64,000 bases of DNA from Alkaliphilus metalliredigens QYMF (GTDB taxonomy: Bacteria > Bacillota > Clostridia > Peptostreptococcales > Natronincolaceae): assembly GCF_000016985.1 (NCBI RefSeq), contig NC_009633.1:1302001-1366000 (forward strand), given 5' to 3'. Of the stretch, positions 1 through 8,967 are shown in pieces (position 1 is the first letter of the stretch; each line of letters begins with the position of its first letter). Made by a program: the position numbers and the translations under genes. Below the pieces are notes generated by a model. It made no database searches and had not been told where the DNA came from. It saw nothing but the letters and a program-made list of their open reading frames with translations.

Positions 1-1
1 G

Positions 2-745
2 GCTTCGAAAATTCAAGAGGCTTTGATTCCAAAATCCTTAGGTTATATTCCGAATTGCTCTTTTTTATGGCACTTTCAACCCTCGGGAAAGGTTGGAGGA
101 GACATATTTGATGTATTTATGTTAGATGAAGAACATATGGGAATGTATATGCTAGATGTAATGGGACATGGAGTAGGGTCTTCAATGCTTGCGGTGACAC
201 TATCGGAGTCCTTGATCTTAGATGTAGATCGTGATTCACCATTGAAAAGAAAAACAAACAAACCTCCATACTATGAAATTGCTTCTCCAGTACAATTGAT
301 TCATTATCTCAATCATCGGTTTCCTTTTAAAAAATATGAACATTACTTCACAATTTTTTATATGATTCTCAATGTAAGGACAGGCATTATCAAATATGTC
401 CGTGGAGGGCATCCGGCGCCAATACTTGTGAAACCAACAGGAGAAATACTAGAGCTTGAAGCCTATGGCACACCTGTGGGATTTGAATTTAATGAAGATT
501 ATGTAGAGGGAAGTGTGGCCCTTGATTCAGGCGATCGCCTGGTAGTTTATAGTGATGGCCTGATGGAATTGAAAGATGAATCAGGAAGCCCATGGGAGTA
601 TGAAGGTGTTATAAAATATTTTAAAGATGAAGCGTATATGAACACCCATCACCTCATAGGGCCATTGAAAGAAAAAATTAGAAAACAAGAAAAGTTGAAG
701 GATGACCTTACTTTACTAGAAATGAGATGGGTTAAATTTATTTAA
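2..745 (+). CDS. SpoIIE/RsbU-type PP2C serine phosphatase domain protein, 5' partial
   Basis: This is the C-terminal part of a PPM-family serine/threonine phosphatase, the type that dephosphorylates anti-anti-sigma (STAS) proteins. The reading frame is open to the left edge, so the start lies outside; a TTG at 23 is only an internal Leu codon. Metal-binding motifs are visible: GGDIFD near residue 34, DVMGHGV, YSDGLME and a final DDLTLLEMRW. The start of the domain (KIQEALIPKSL) matches the usual RsbU pattern that follows a sensor region, which is not visible here. The partner and signal cannot be told. A terminator follows directly. Confidence 0.85.
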   Translation, partial: ASKIQEALIPKSLGYIPNCSFLWHFQPSGKVGGDIFDVFMLDEEHMGMYMLDVMGHGVGSSMLAVTLSESLILDVDRDSPLKRKTNKPPYYEIASPVQLIHYLNHRFPFKKYEHYFTIFYMILNVRTGIIKYVRGGHPAPILVKPTGEILELEAYGTPVGFEFNEDYVEGSVALDSGDRLVVYSDGLMELKDESGSPWEYEGVIKYFKDEAYMNTHHLIGPLKEKIRKQEKLKDDLTLLEMRWVKFI

Positions 746-758
746 TGATAAAATACTT

Positions 759-793
759 AAAAGTCTTGATTTAATCAGGGCTTTTATTTTTTT
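759..793 (+). terminator. Rho-independent terminator after the phosphatase gene
   Basis: A 12-bp stem (759-770 with 774-785, two G-U pairs) with a 3-nt loop is followed by a T-rich run. Confidence 0.8.
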
Positions 794-919
794 GTAAAGG
801 ATTTTGGAAAATGACGTAGAATTTTGTAAATAGGATCTAAATTATCAAGTTGAGTAAGGGGGGATTGAAACAATGATCCGTCGAAAGAAAGTAACATATG
901 AGTAACGGGAGGGCAATTA

Positions 920-3091
920 ATGAAATTAAAACATAAGATTCCCATATTAACCATATTACTATTACTAATCAGCACAATACTTTTGTTGATAGGAAGCAAC
1001 AGAGTTATCTCTCCTGTTGTCATCGAAGGACAGCAAAACATTGCCCTAGGTAAAATTGGAGTACAAATACATAAAATAGAGCGTTTGATCCGTAATGGAA
1101 AAAAACAGTTGGAATCCATAGAAGATAATCCCTTAGTTAAAGAGATGAACTGGGCAACAGCTCAGACATATTTGGAGCATCAACTGGAAAACAGTGATTT
1201 TCAAAAACTGGGCATTGTTTATTTAGACAAGACCTATCACATTACTTCTAGTGAAGGAATGAGAGATATTTCTGAGAGGGATTATGTCCAAGATCTTTTT
1301 CGAGGACATGGTACTGTCTCGGACCCATTGTATTCTATTTCAGATGGTGCGTACCAAATTGTATTAGGGCAACCCATTATTATTGAAGGAGAAGTGAAAG
1401 GAGCCTTGATCGGTACGATATTGATTGCAGATTTTGAAGAAAAAATATATGGAATACGTGTTGGTGAGGATGGGCATGGATTTTTGATTAATGAGATGGG
1501 GAAAGTGTTACTGCACCCAAAAATAGAAGTATTACCCTATGATAATCTTTTTACATATTTAGGAGAAAGCCCTATAGAACAGGAAAATGGCCACTATCAA
1601 TTTCGATCTAATGAAAATGGAGAGCTGCAATATGCTTTTTATGAGCGAGTTGAGGGAACGACATGGTATGTCATCGCCACGATATCAGAAAGTGAACTAT
1701 ATCAACCGATTAATGAACTGCGGAAAGAAATGTCGATCGTTTTCTTAGGTGGTATTTTATTAATAGGTATTGGTGTGATTGTAATAACAAGACAGTTTTT
1801 AAAGCCCATGCAAAGACTTCTTGAGGCAATGAAGAAGGTAGAAGTGGGGGATTATACTACCCAGGTGCTAATTGAAAAGGATGATGAAATAGGAGCACTG
1901 GCCAATCAGTTTAATCTCACAATTGAGGCCATTTCATCTAGAGATGAGGAACTTCAAGCCTTAAATGAAGAGTTGCTTGCTAGCTTTGAAGAAATAAACG
2001 ACATCAATGACAGGCTGGTGGAAGCCCATCAAGAGATATCTAAAAGATTACAGCATCAAAAACTCATTAATCAACTGGGAGAGACACTTTACGGTATTAA
2101 TGATTTAGAAACATTATTTGAAATGATTTTACTTCATACTCAAGAGATTATGAATGCTAATAGGTGTATCATTCACCTATACAATGACCAAGAAAAGATG
2201 TTCATAGCAAGGGCATATATGGGATATGAGGGAGAACAGAATCATTTAAACTTTCATAGCCAAGAAGGGACGTTTAAATGGATTTTAGAAAATAAGAAAG
2301 AATTAATCATTAAAGAGGTCCTAAGGGACGAGAGATTTGTTTCTAAGTCACCTATTAATGAAATTTATCAAATGCTGTTACAAGTTCCGATTTTAAATGA
2401 AACCAATGAAGTGATCGGTACAATGGGCTACTCAGGAAATAGTTTGAATTTAGAGCATGTTTCATTTGTCAAACAATTAACTAAGATGATTTCCATTGCA
2501 TTACAAAATAGTCAACTTGTTTCCCAAATAGAGAGTACATATATTAATGTCATTATTGCCTTAGTCAAAGCAATTGAACTGAAGGATAGCTATACAAGGG
2601 GGCATAGTGAAAGGGTAATGGAGTATAGTTTAGCCCTTGGTGAAAAACTTAATTTGTCCAAGGAGGAAATGGAGATCCTAAGATATGGAAGTATACTTCA
2701 CGACATTGGGAAATTAGCTGTGCCCGATGAGGTTTTAACAAAAGATGGAAAATTGACCTATGATGAATATGAAATGATTAAAGAACACCCGGAAAGAGGA
2801 GAGGATTTTATTGTAAACTTAAAATTCTTAGAGGGGGCACGGATGATTATTAGAAATCATCATGAACGGATAGATGGAACGGGATATCCAGATCAGTTAA
2901 ATGCAGGAGACTTATCTGTACTAATTAGGATTGTGACCATTGCCGATGCATACGATGCCATGACCTCCCAACGCTCCTATCGGCCTGCCATGACAAAGAA
3001 AGAAGCGACACAAGAATTGAAGAAAAACAGTGGCTCGCAATTTGATGAGACATTAGTCAGAATATTCACCGATATAATAGAAGTATATTGA
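920..3091 (+). CDS. Membrane sensor with Cache, HAMP, GAF and HD-GYP domains (probable c-di-GMP phosphodiesterase)
   Basis: The product has 723 residues. An N-terminal membrane segment (about 8-25) is followed by an extracellular dCache-like region (about 35-265). A second membrane segment (about 272-292) leads to HAMP (295-345), a short coiled coil, GAF (about 395-535) and HD-GYP (about 545-720). The HD pair sits in LHDIGKLAVPD near residue 594 and the GYP motif in HHERIDGTGYPD near 647, so the catalytic residues look intact. HD-GYP domains hydrolyse c-di-GMP; the extracellular ligand is unknown. The start follows GGGAGGG at a good distance. It is probably transcribed alone, as a terminator precedes it. 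A second HD-GYP protein lies at 21121. Confidence 0.9.
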   Translation: MKLKHKIPILTILLLLISTILLLIGSNRVISPVVIEGQQNIALGKIGVQIHKIERLIRNGKKQLESIEDNPLVKEMNWATAQTYLEHQLENSDFQKLGIVYLDKTYHITSSEGMRDISERDYVQDLFRGHGTVSDPLYSISDGAYQIVLGQPIIIEGEVKGALIGTILIADFEEKIYGIRVGEDGHGFLINEMGKVLLHPKIEVLPYDNLFTYLGESPIEQENGHYQFRSNENGELQYAFYERVEGTTWYVIATISESELYQPINELRKEMSIVFLGGILLIGIGVIVITRQFLKPMQRLLEAMKKVEVGDYTTQVLIEKDDEIGALANQFNLTIEAISSRDEELQALNEELLASFEEINDINDRLVEAHQEISKRLQHQKLINQLGETLYGINDLETLFEMILLHTQEIMNANRCIIHLYNDQEKMFIARAYMGYEGEQNHLNFHSQEGTFKWILENKKELIIKEVLRDERFVSKSPINEIYQMLLQVPILNETNEVIGTMGYSGNSLNLEHVSFVKQLTKMISIALQNSQLVSQIESTYINVIIALVKAIELKDSYTRGHSERVMEYSLALGEKLNLSKEEMEILRYGSILHDIGKLAVPDEVLTKDGKLTYDEYEMIKEHPERGEDFIVNLKFLEGARMIIRNHHERIDGTGYPDQLNAGDLSVLIRIVTIADAYDAMTSQRSYRPAMTKKEATQELKKNSGSQFDETLVRIFTDIIEVY

Positions 3092-3162
3092 CAAAAAAAA
3101 AGAACTTCGATAGAATGAAATTAGTAGCAGATTGACAAGTGAACCTACGGGAGGAACTGAAG

Positions 3163-3654
3163 GTGTATTATGTTGAAAAAATACTAAATAATAATGTGGT
3201 CATAGCGGAAAAGGATAACCTTCAATACATTTTAGTAGGCAAAGGGCTGGGATTTGGCAAGAAGGCAAGAGATACCATTCATAAAAATGATGTGGAAAGA
3301 GCCTTTGTTTCAATTGAAGAATTGAATATAAAGGGTGATGAAATAGTAGGTGTTTCAGAGGAAATCATTGTAATGGCGGAAAAACAGCTGGGTGAATCTC
3401 TGGGAGATAAAGTGCACACAGGTTTAATTGACCATATTCATTTTGCTATTAATCGAATCCAAGAAGGAATTAATATTTCTAATCCATTTCTGAATGAAAC
3501 GAAGGCATTGTATCCTGTAGAGTTTTCCATTGCTTCACAAGCAGTAGCGCTTCTTTGTGTAAGACTGGGGATTGATGTGCCCCAGGATGAAATCGGTTTC
3601 ATTGCACTACATATTCGTGCAAATCGGAAAAATTTAAAAAAGTCAAAAGTGTAA
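3163..3654 (+). CDS. Short BglG/LicT-type transcription antiterminator with one PRD
   Basis: This is an RNA-binding antiterminator. Residues 1-55 form the CAT-RBD: the N-terminus MYYVEKILNNNVVIAE matches the LicT/GlcT pattern. The rest is one PTS-regulation domain with its conserved histidines in LIDHIHFAI and in EIGFIALHIRA. The family normally has two PRDs and about 275 residues; this one has 163 and stops cleanly after the first. I chose GTG at 3163 because GGGAGG at 3149-3154 is 8 nt upstream; an in-frame GTG at 3139 lacks this site. A RAT element lies directly downstream, ahead of ptsH and ptsI, so it most likely controls those genes. PRD histidines are phosphorylated by HPr in the family. 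Confidence 0.88.
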   Translation: MYYVEKILNNNVVIAEKDNLQYILVGKGLGFGKKARDTIHKNDVERAFVSIEELNIKGDEIVGVSEEIIVMAEKQLGESLGDKVHTGLIDHIHFAINRIQEGINISNPFLNETKALYPVEFSIASQAVALLCVRLGIDVPQDEIGFIALHIRANRKNLKKSKV

Positions 3655-3677
3655 GCTTTACTAAATAAAATAAAAAC

Positions 3678-3709
3678 AGGCGTGTTACTGATTTGATCAG
3701 GCATGAGCT
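3678..3709 (+). promoter_or_regulatory. RAT (ribonucleic antiterminator) element for ptsHI
   Basis: The sequence AGGCGTGTTACTG, a short loop, then CAGGCATGAGCT matches the RAT consensus bound by LicT/SacY/GlcT proteins (conserved TGTTACTG and CAGGCA blocks). CTGAT and ATCAG form the apical stem. The 3' half (3701-3709) is also the first strand of the downstream terminator stem, as expected for a mutually exclusive switch. Confidence 0.85.
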
Positions 3710-3770
3710 AATATAAGAAAAAAGGAGTTTTGAAAAAACCTTTTTTCTTATTGTGCTCATGCTTTTTGTT
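3701..3770 (+). terminator. Attenuator terminator overlapping the RAT
   Basis: GCATGAGC (3701-3708) pairs with GCTCATGC (3755-3762). An inner perfect 13-bp stem (3713-3725 with 3739-3751) follows, and the outer stem is followed by TTTTT. This is the default terminator that RAT binding would prevent, gating ptsH and ptsI. The remaining 3771-3912 shows no further clear element. Confidence 0.85.
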
Positions 3771-3912
3771 GTATGAATAGCAAAGTCAAGCATCACGCCA
3801 ATTGTTATTATAAATATGGATGACATCGAGTTAATGGAAAGAGGTCAGGATGATCATGTTATCATGACTGTCATAAAAAAATAAAATATAAACCAAAAAA
3901 GGGAGCGATGAG

Positions 3913-4176
3913 ATGTTAGAAAAGAAGATTATCGTCAATAATGAAACAGGAATCCATGCTAGACCAGCTAGTTTATTAGTAAAGGAAGCGACTAAATTTA
4001 AGTCGGAGTTTTTTATTGTTAAGGATGGGAACGAATACAATTGTAAAAGTATTATGAGCGTTATGAGTATGGGAGCTAAAAAAGGAGAGGAGATTACTGT
4101 AAAGGTTTTTGGTGAAGATGAAATAGAAGCCTTTGAGGCCATGACAAGCTTGATTGAAAGAGGATTTGATGAATAG
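3913..4176 (+). CDS. ptsH: Phosphocarrier protein HPr
   Basis: HPr is the cytoplasmic phosphocarrier of the sugar phosphotransferase system. It takes phosphate from enzyme I at His15 and passes it to sugar-specific EIIA domains and to PRD regulators. The 87 residues show the His15 site in GIHARPA and the regulatory Ser46 in CKSIMSVMS, the target of HPr kinase in Firmicutes. Length is normal. AAAGGGAGCGATGAG precedes the ATG. ptsI follows after about 10 nt, so the two form an operon behind the RAT switch. Confidence 0.97.
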   Translation: MLEKKIIVNNETGIHARPASLLVKEATKFKSEFFIVKDGNEYNCKSIMSVMSMGAKKGEEITVKVFGEDEIEAFEAMTSLIERGFDE

Positions 4177-4186
4177 GGGGATGACA

Positions 4187-5902
4187 ATGTTTAAGGGAAC
4201 TGGAGCTTCACCTGGAATTGCCATTGGTAGGGCCTTGGTTTATCAGGAGCAAGAATTAAATATTAAAAAAGAAAGTGTTGAAGGCTTGGAAAAAGAGTTG
4301 GATAAATTCCAAAGTTCAATTAAAAAATCAAAAGTACAATTAGAATATGTGAAACAAGAAGCCATGAAAAAGCTAGGGGCAGACAAGGCCAGTATATTTG
4401 AAGCACACATTATGGTTCTAGATGATCCTGAGCTAATTAACCAAGTGAAGGACAAGATTACCAATGAAAAGGTAAGTGCTGAATATGCAGTTAATGAAGT
4501 AATCAACAGTTTTATTACCCTCTTTGAAGGTATGGACAATGAATATATGAAGGAAAGAGCAGCGGATATTAGAGATGTAGGAAATCGAATTCTTAAAAAT
4601 CTATTGAATGTTGAAATCATAAATTTAGCCACATTGACCGATGAAGTGATCCTTGTTGCAAATGATCTGACACCCTCTGATACAGCTACCATGAATAAGG
4701 AGAAAGTTCTTGGTTTCATCACAAATATAGGTGGGAGAACCAGTCATACGGCCATTATGGCTAAGTCATTAGAAGTGCCAGCCATTGTAGGGCTTAAAAG
4801 TATTACCGATGAAGTGAAAAGTGGAGACCTCCTTATATTCGATGGAGGAGAGGGATTTGGACATATTAATCCTGATGAGCAACTTTTAGCTGATTTTAGA
4901 GAGAAAAAACAACAATATGAATTCATAAGAAAAGAGCTGGAGAAGCTAAAGTCAGAGCCTTCTGTTTCAAAGGATGGTAGAAGGGTTGAATTGGGGGCAA
5001 ATATTGGAACCCCTAAGGATGTCAAGGGAGTACTAGACAATGGTGGGGAAGGAATCGGTTTATATCGGACAGAGTTTCTCTATATGAACCGAGATCATAT
5101 GCCATCAGAGGAAGAGCAATATGAAGCCTATAAAGAAGTGTTGCAAAAAATGGAGGAGAAACCAGTTATTATTCGAACATTAGATATTGGAGGAGATAAG
5201 GAACTCCCATATTTAAATTTACCAAAGGAATTGAATCCATTTCTAGGATATCGAGCAATTAGGATATGTCTTGATCAGCCTGAAATCTTCAAAGTACAAT
5301 TAAGGGCGCTGCTAAGGGCAAGTGTGTATGGCAACTTGAAAATCATGTACCCCATGATCTCATCTGTTGAGGAAGTAAGGGCAGCCAATGAAATTTTGCA
5401 GGAGGTAAGGGGTGAACTAGATCAAAAGGGGATTGAGTACAGTAAGGAGATCGAAGTAGGTATCATGGTGGAAATACCTGCCACCGTGGTCATTGGAGAT
5501 ATGTTAATCAAGGAAGTGGACTTCTTTAGTATTGGAACCAATGATTTGATCCAATATACCACAGCGGTGGATAGGATGAATGAAAAAATAAGTCATCTCT
5601 ATGAACCATTCCATCCTGCTATTTTAAGGATGATTAAGATGGTCATCGATCATGCCCATGGAGGCGGAAAGTGGGCTGGCATGTGCGGGGAAATGGCAGG
5701 AGATCCGAAAATTGTTCCCATCCTACTTGGACTTGGATTAGATGAATTTTCCATGAGCCCTATCTCAATTTTACAAGCTAGAAAAATCATTAGAGGGCTC
5801 TCTTACTCTGAAATGAAGAAAATAGCTGAAAAAGCATTGAACTTTCCAACCGCAGCAGAAGTGAAAAAATTCGTTGCTGAGGAAATTGACAAAATAAGCT
5901 AG
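4187..5902 (+). CDS. ptsI: PTS enzyme I (phosphoenolpyruvate-protein phosphotransferase)
   Basis: Enzyme I autophosphorylates with PEP and phosphorylates HPr. The product has about 571 residues and the normal layout: an N-terminal HPr-binding/phosphohistidine part, the active histidine in GGRTSHTAIMA near residue 189, and a C-terminal PEP-binding TIM barrel with GLYRTEFLYM, IGTNDLIQYT and GMCGEMAGD. I chose ATG 4187 because AGGGGG (4175-4180) is 6 nt upstream and the N-terminus MFKGTGASPGIAIG fits the family; ATG 4181 and an earlier in-frame ATG at 4154 are alternatives. It is cotranscribed with ptsH and ends at a strong terminator. Confidence 0.97.
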   Translation: MFKGTGASPGIAIGRALVYQEQELNIKKESVEGLEKELDKFQSSIKKSKVQLEYVKQEAMKKLGADKASIFEAHIMVLDDPELINQVKDKITNEKVSAEYAVNEVINSFITLFEGMDNEYMKERAADIRDVGNRILKNLLNVEIINLATLTDEVILVANDLTPSDTATMNKEKVLGFITNIGGRTSHTAIMAKSLEVPAIVGLKSITDEVKSGDLLIFDGGEGFGHINPDEQLLADFREKKQQYEFIRKELEKLKSEPSVSKDGRRVELGANIGTPKDVKGVLDNGGEGIGLYRTEFLYMNRDHMPSEEEQYEAYKEVLQKMEEKPVIIRTLDIGGDKELPYLNLPKELNPFLGYRAIRICLDQPEIFKVQLRALLRASVYGNLKIMYPMISSVEEVRAANEILQEVRGELDQKGIEYSKEIEVGIMVEIPATVVIGDMLIKEVDFFSIGTNDLIQYTTAVDRMNEKISHLYEPFHPAILRMIKMVIDHAHGGGKWAGMCGEMAGDPKIVPILLGLGLDEFSMSPISILQARKIIRGLSYSEMKKIAEKALNFPTAAEVKKFVAEEIDKIS

Positions 5903-5927
5903 ATTTTAGAACCATGAACGCTACTGT

Positions 5928-5958
5928 AAGAGGAGAACCCATCGTTCTCCTCTTTTAT
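5928..5958 (+). terminator. Terminator of the ptsHI operon
   Basis: AAGAGGAGAAC pairs perfectly with GTTCTCCTCTT around a 5-nt loop and is followed by TTTT. Confidence 0.85.
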
Positions 5959-6072
5959 CTTAGGTGTTTTTATGGTAATATAGGTTTTAGTTTAGGTATC
6001 TCAAAAAAGTAGCCCATGGTATTGACTGGCTATCTTATTTGATATGCCTTATAGGTAGAGAGGAGAAGTACC

Positions 6073-6834
6073 ATGAAAGAATCAGTACAATCTGTAGATC
6101 GAGCCCTTACCATTTTAGAAGTGTTATCAGATTCTGAAGATGGTTTAGGGATAACTGAAATTAGTACGAAAATAGTACTTCATAAGAGTACTGTCCATAG
6201 ATTGCTAGCAACCTTGATTTATAAAGGATATGTAGAACAAAATGAAAAAACCAATAAGTATAAGCTGACCCTAAAGCTTTTTGAACTAGGACATAAACGT
6301 ATTGAGAAGATGGACATTCTTTCTATTGCTAAACCTTACTTAAGACAACTGATGGAGAAGACCAATGAGGTGATTCATTTAGTGGTTCGAGAAGGTGCAG
6401 AGATTGTTTACATTGATAAGGTGGAGTCTGAGAACACAATTCGCATGCACTCTAGTATTGGTAAAAGAAGTCCTGCTTACTGTACCTCAGTAGGAAAAGC
6501 CATCCTAGCCCACTTAACAGAAGAAGAAGTTGAAAAAGTATGGAGAGCTAGTGAGATACGAAAGCTAACGAAGTTTACCATAACGGATTTGGATGAAATG
6601 AAACAAACCTTAAAAGGAATACGTGAAAAAGGATATTCCCTTGATGAACAGGAAAATGAGTTGGGTGTTCGATGTGTAGGGGCACCGATATTCGATTATT
6701 CAGGAAATGTATTTGCAGCAATTAGTATTTCGGGGCCGACTATTCGCGTCACAAAGGAAAGAGCTGAAGAATTTACCCAATGGATTATTGAATACAGTCA
6801 ACAAATTTCAAAGGAGCTTGGTTACAGAAGTTAA
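6073..6834 (+). CDS. IclR-family transcriptional regulator (KdgR-like)
   Basis: The product has 253 residues. An N-terminal winged helix-turn-helix (about 5-65, with HKSTVHRLLATL) precedes the IclR effector domain (about 80-250, with PAYCTSVGKAILA and GVRCVGAPIFD). The family includes KdgR regulators that respond to 2-keto-3-deoxygluconate and control sugar-acid genes. It lies directly upstream of eda and kdgK in the same direction, separated by a terminator and by a promoter that carries a palindrome, so repression of those two genes is likely. The ligand is inferred from context only. Confidence 0.9.
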   Translation: MKESVQSVDRALTILEVLSDSEDGLGITEISTKIVLHKSTVHRLLATLIYKGYVEQNEKTNKYKLTLKLFELGHKRIEKMDILSIAKPYLRQLMEKTNEVIHLVVREGAEIVYIDKVESENTIRMHSSIGKRSPAYCTSVGKAILAHLTEEEVEKVWRASEIRKLTKFTITDLDEMKQTLKGIREKGYSLDEQENELGVRCVGAPIFDYSGNVFAAISISGPTIRVTKERAEEFTQWIIEYSQQISKELGYRS

Positions 6835-6853
6835 TGTAACTAAGCTTTTTTTT
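6815..6853 (+). terminator. Terminator overlapping the end of the IclR gene
   Basis: AGCTTGGTTACA (6815-6826) pairs with TGTAACTAAGCT (6835-6846) with one G-U pair, followed by a T run. The stem includes the last codons of the regulator gene. Confidence 0.8.
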
Positions 6854-6967
6854 AGTGATGAATTTTAAAAAATATACTAAAATAATAAAAGTAATGGTAA
6901 TCAGAAGTAAATAGAAGAAATATAAAGTATATAGGGCATAACTAAGCTATTTGGAGTTAGGGGGGTT

Positions 6968-6996
6968 TTGAAATACGAAACATAATTTCGTATAAT
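6968..6996 (+). promoter_or_regulatory. Sigma-A promoter of eda-kdgK with an operator between -35 and -10
   Basis: TTGAAA (6968-6973) and TATAAT (6991-6996) are 17 bp apart. An inverted repeat, ATACGAAA (6973-6980) and TTTCGTAT (6986-6993) spaced by 5 bp, fills the spacer, a classic repressor position. The IclR regulator at 6073 is the likely binder. Confidence 0.75.
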
Positions 6997-7046
6997 GAAA
7001 CTATAGTTTGCGATGTGAAACAAAATCACAAGTCGGGAGGATGAAG

Positions 7047-7706
7047 ATGAAGATGAAGATGATTCCTAAAATAGAAACACTACAAAAAATTACAAATGTT
7101 GGTGTCGTTGCTGTAGTCAGAGCTGAAAGTGCAGAACAAGCTGAAAAAATCGCTCAAGCATGTATTAATGGAGGGGTTCCGGCTATTGAAATAACATTTA
7201 CTGTGCCGGGAGCAGCAGATGTTATTAAATCACTAAAAGAAAAGTTCTCTAAGGAAGAATTAATCGTTGGAGCAGGAACGGTATTAGACAGTGAAACAGC
7301 AAGGATTGCCATACTGGCGGGGGCTGAATATATTGTAAGCCCGTGCTTTAATCTAGAAACAGCCAAGCTTTGCAATCGGTATCAAGTTGCATATATGCCA
7401 GGCTGTATGACAATTACAGAAATAGTTCACGCTATGGAAGCAGGAGCGGATATTATTAAAGTTTTCCCAGGAAGTGTGTATGGATCTAGTGTGATTAAGG
7501 CCATCAAGGGGCCTCTACCCCAAGCGGTATTAATGCCTACAGGAGGTGTCAGTTTAGACAATGTAGGTCAATGGATTAAAAATGGATGCGTGGCAGTTGG
7601 TGTTGGTGGAGAATTGACAGGTGGAGCGAAGACGGGAAATTATGATCAGATTACTGAAACAGCAAAGCAATTTGTGAGTAAAGTAAAAGAAGCCAGAGAA
7701 ATCTAA
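7047..7706 (+). CDS. eda: KDPG/KHG aldolase
   Basis: This is a class I aldolase that splits 2-keto-3-deoxy-6-phosphogluconate to pyruvate and glyceraldehyde 3-phosphate; many members also act on 4-hydroxy-2-oxoglutarate. Visible motifs are IEITFTVPGA, VGAGTVLD, SPCFN, YMPGCMT and the Schiff-base lysine in DIIKVFPGS, with GGVSLDNV near the end. About 219 residues, normal for the family. Four in-frame ATGs follow GGGAGG (7035-7040); 7047 has the best spacing, but 7041 and 7053 are possible. kdgK follows 32 nt downstream, giving the last two steps of an Entner-Doudoroff-type pathway. Confidence 0.95.
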   Translation: MKMKMIPKIETLQKITNVGVVAVVRAESAEQAEKIAQACINGGVPAIEITFTVPGAADVIKSLKEKFSKEELIVGAGTVLDSETARIAILAGAEYIVSPCFNLETAKLCNRYQVAYMPGCMTITEIVHAMEAGADIIKVFPGSVYGSSVIKAIKGPLPQAVLMPTGGVSLDNVGQWIKNGCVAVGVGGELTGGAKTGNYDQITETAKQFVSKVKEAREI

Positions 7707-7738
7707 TGGCATAAAAGATAAAATGAGGAGGAGATAAA

Positions 7739-8761
7739 ATGAAAAAAGTTGTGACTTTAGGAGAAATTATGTTAAGACTTTCTACACCGGGCTATGAAAG
7801 ATTTGTTCAAGCCGATGGTTTTGATGCGTGCTATGGAGGCGGAGAAGCCAATGTTTGTGTGTCTTTGGCAAATTATGGGTTAGATGCAAGATTTGTAACA
7901 AAAGTACCTAAGCATGAGATTGGTCAAAGTGCAGTCAATGCCCTCAGAAAATTTGGTGTAGATACAAGCTATATCCTACGTGGTGGAGACAGACTAGGGA
8001 TTTATTTTTTAGAAACAGGTGCCTCTCAAAGAGCCTCTAAAGTAATCTATGACAGAGCACATGCTGCCATTGCAGAAGCAAATGCATCTGAATTCAACTG
8101 GAAAGAAATATTTGCAGGGGTGGATTGGTTCCACTTTACAGGGATTACACCAGCGTTAAGCGACCAAGCAGCCGAATTCACTTTGGAAGCTTGTAAGGCA
8201 GCAAAGGAAATGGGTGTCACCATATCTGTTGATATAAACTATCGAAAAAAATTATGGACACCAGAGAGAGCTGGAGAAGTAATGAGTAAATTAATGCCAT
8301 ATGTGGATGTGTGCATTGGTAATGAAGAGGATGCAGAAATGGTATTTGGTGTTCATGCAGCAGATACAGATGTAACTAAGGGTGAAATCAACCACGCAGC
8401 CTATGAAGAAGTGGCCAAGCAATTAATTGAAAGATTTGGATTCAAATACGTTGCCTCTACATTAAGAGAAAGCTACTCAGCTTCTGACAATGGTTGGTCA
8501 GCTGTATTATATGATGGGAAGAAATCTTATGTATCTAAGAAATATGATGTAAGAATTGTAGATCGAGTTGGTGGGGGAGATTCCTTTGCTTCGGGCTTAA
8601 TCTATGGATTAGTGACAGAAATGCAACTTCAAGATGCATTAGAATTTGCAGTGGCTGCATCAGCATTAAAGCATACAATTTCTGGAGATGCTAACTTGGT
8701 TTCTATAGATGAAGTTGAAACATTGACCAAGGGTGACGGATCTGGAAGAGTTCAAAGATAA
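7739..8761 (+). CDS. kdgK: 2-keto-3-deoxygluconate kinase (PfkB family)
   Basis: The product has 340 residues in the ribokinase/PfkB fold. It would phosphorylate KDG with ATP to give KDPG for the aldolase encoded just upstream. The N-terminal glycine-rich motif (CYGGGEANVCVSLANYG) and the C-terminal signature DRVGGGDSFASGLIYG, with the catalytic Asp, are present. AGGAGGAGATAAA precedes the start. KDG can come from the dehydratase of this locus and from the hexuronate pathway at 37.8-45.1 kb, so this kinase is probably shared. Confidence 0.93.
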   Translation: MKKVVTLGEIMLRLSTPGYERFVQADGFDACYGGGEANVCVSLANYGLDARFVTKVPKHEIGQSAVNALRKFGVDTSYILRGGDRLGIYFLETGASQRASKVIYDRAHAAIAEANASEFNWKEIFAGVDWFHFTGITPALSDQAAEFTLEACKAAKEMGVTISVDINYRKKLWTPERAGEVMSKLMPYVDVCIGNEEDAEMVFGVHAADTDVTKGEINHAAYEEVAKQLIERFGFKYVASTLRESYSASDNGWSAVLYDGKKSYVSKKYDVRIVDRVGGGDSFASGLIYGLVTEMQLQDALEFAVAASALKHTISGDANLVSIDEVETLTKGDGSGRVQR

Positions 8762-8878
8762 TAAAGCAAATGAAGTGAATCCGTAAAGGATTAAGTGAAA
8801 TGCTAATTATCCAATAAGGCTGATGCTCATTACATAGAGCAAAGGCCATTCATATAGTGATTTATTATGTTTCTCCCT

Positions 8879-8909
8879 AAAAAAGTCCGTCTAGTCCACG
8901 GGCTTTTTT
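8879..8909 (+). terminator. Terminator after kdgK
   Basis: AAAAAAGTCCGT pairs with ACGGGCTTTTTT around 7 nt, with one G-U pair and a terminal T run. The stretch 8762-8878 shows only a small AATCC/GGATT hairpin. Confidence 0.8.
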
Positions 8910-8967
8910 GCATTGGAAATTTTATGGTATAATAGATGTACTAAGATCCAATCAAAGAGGTGGAGAA

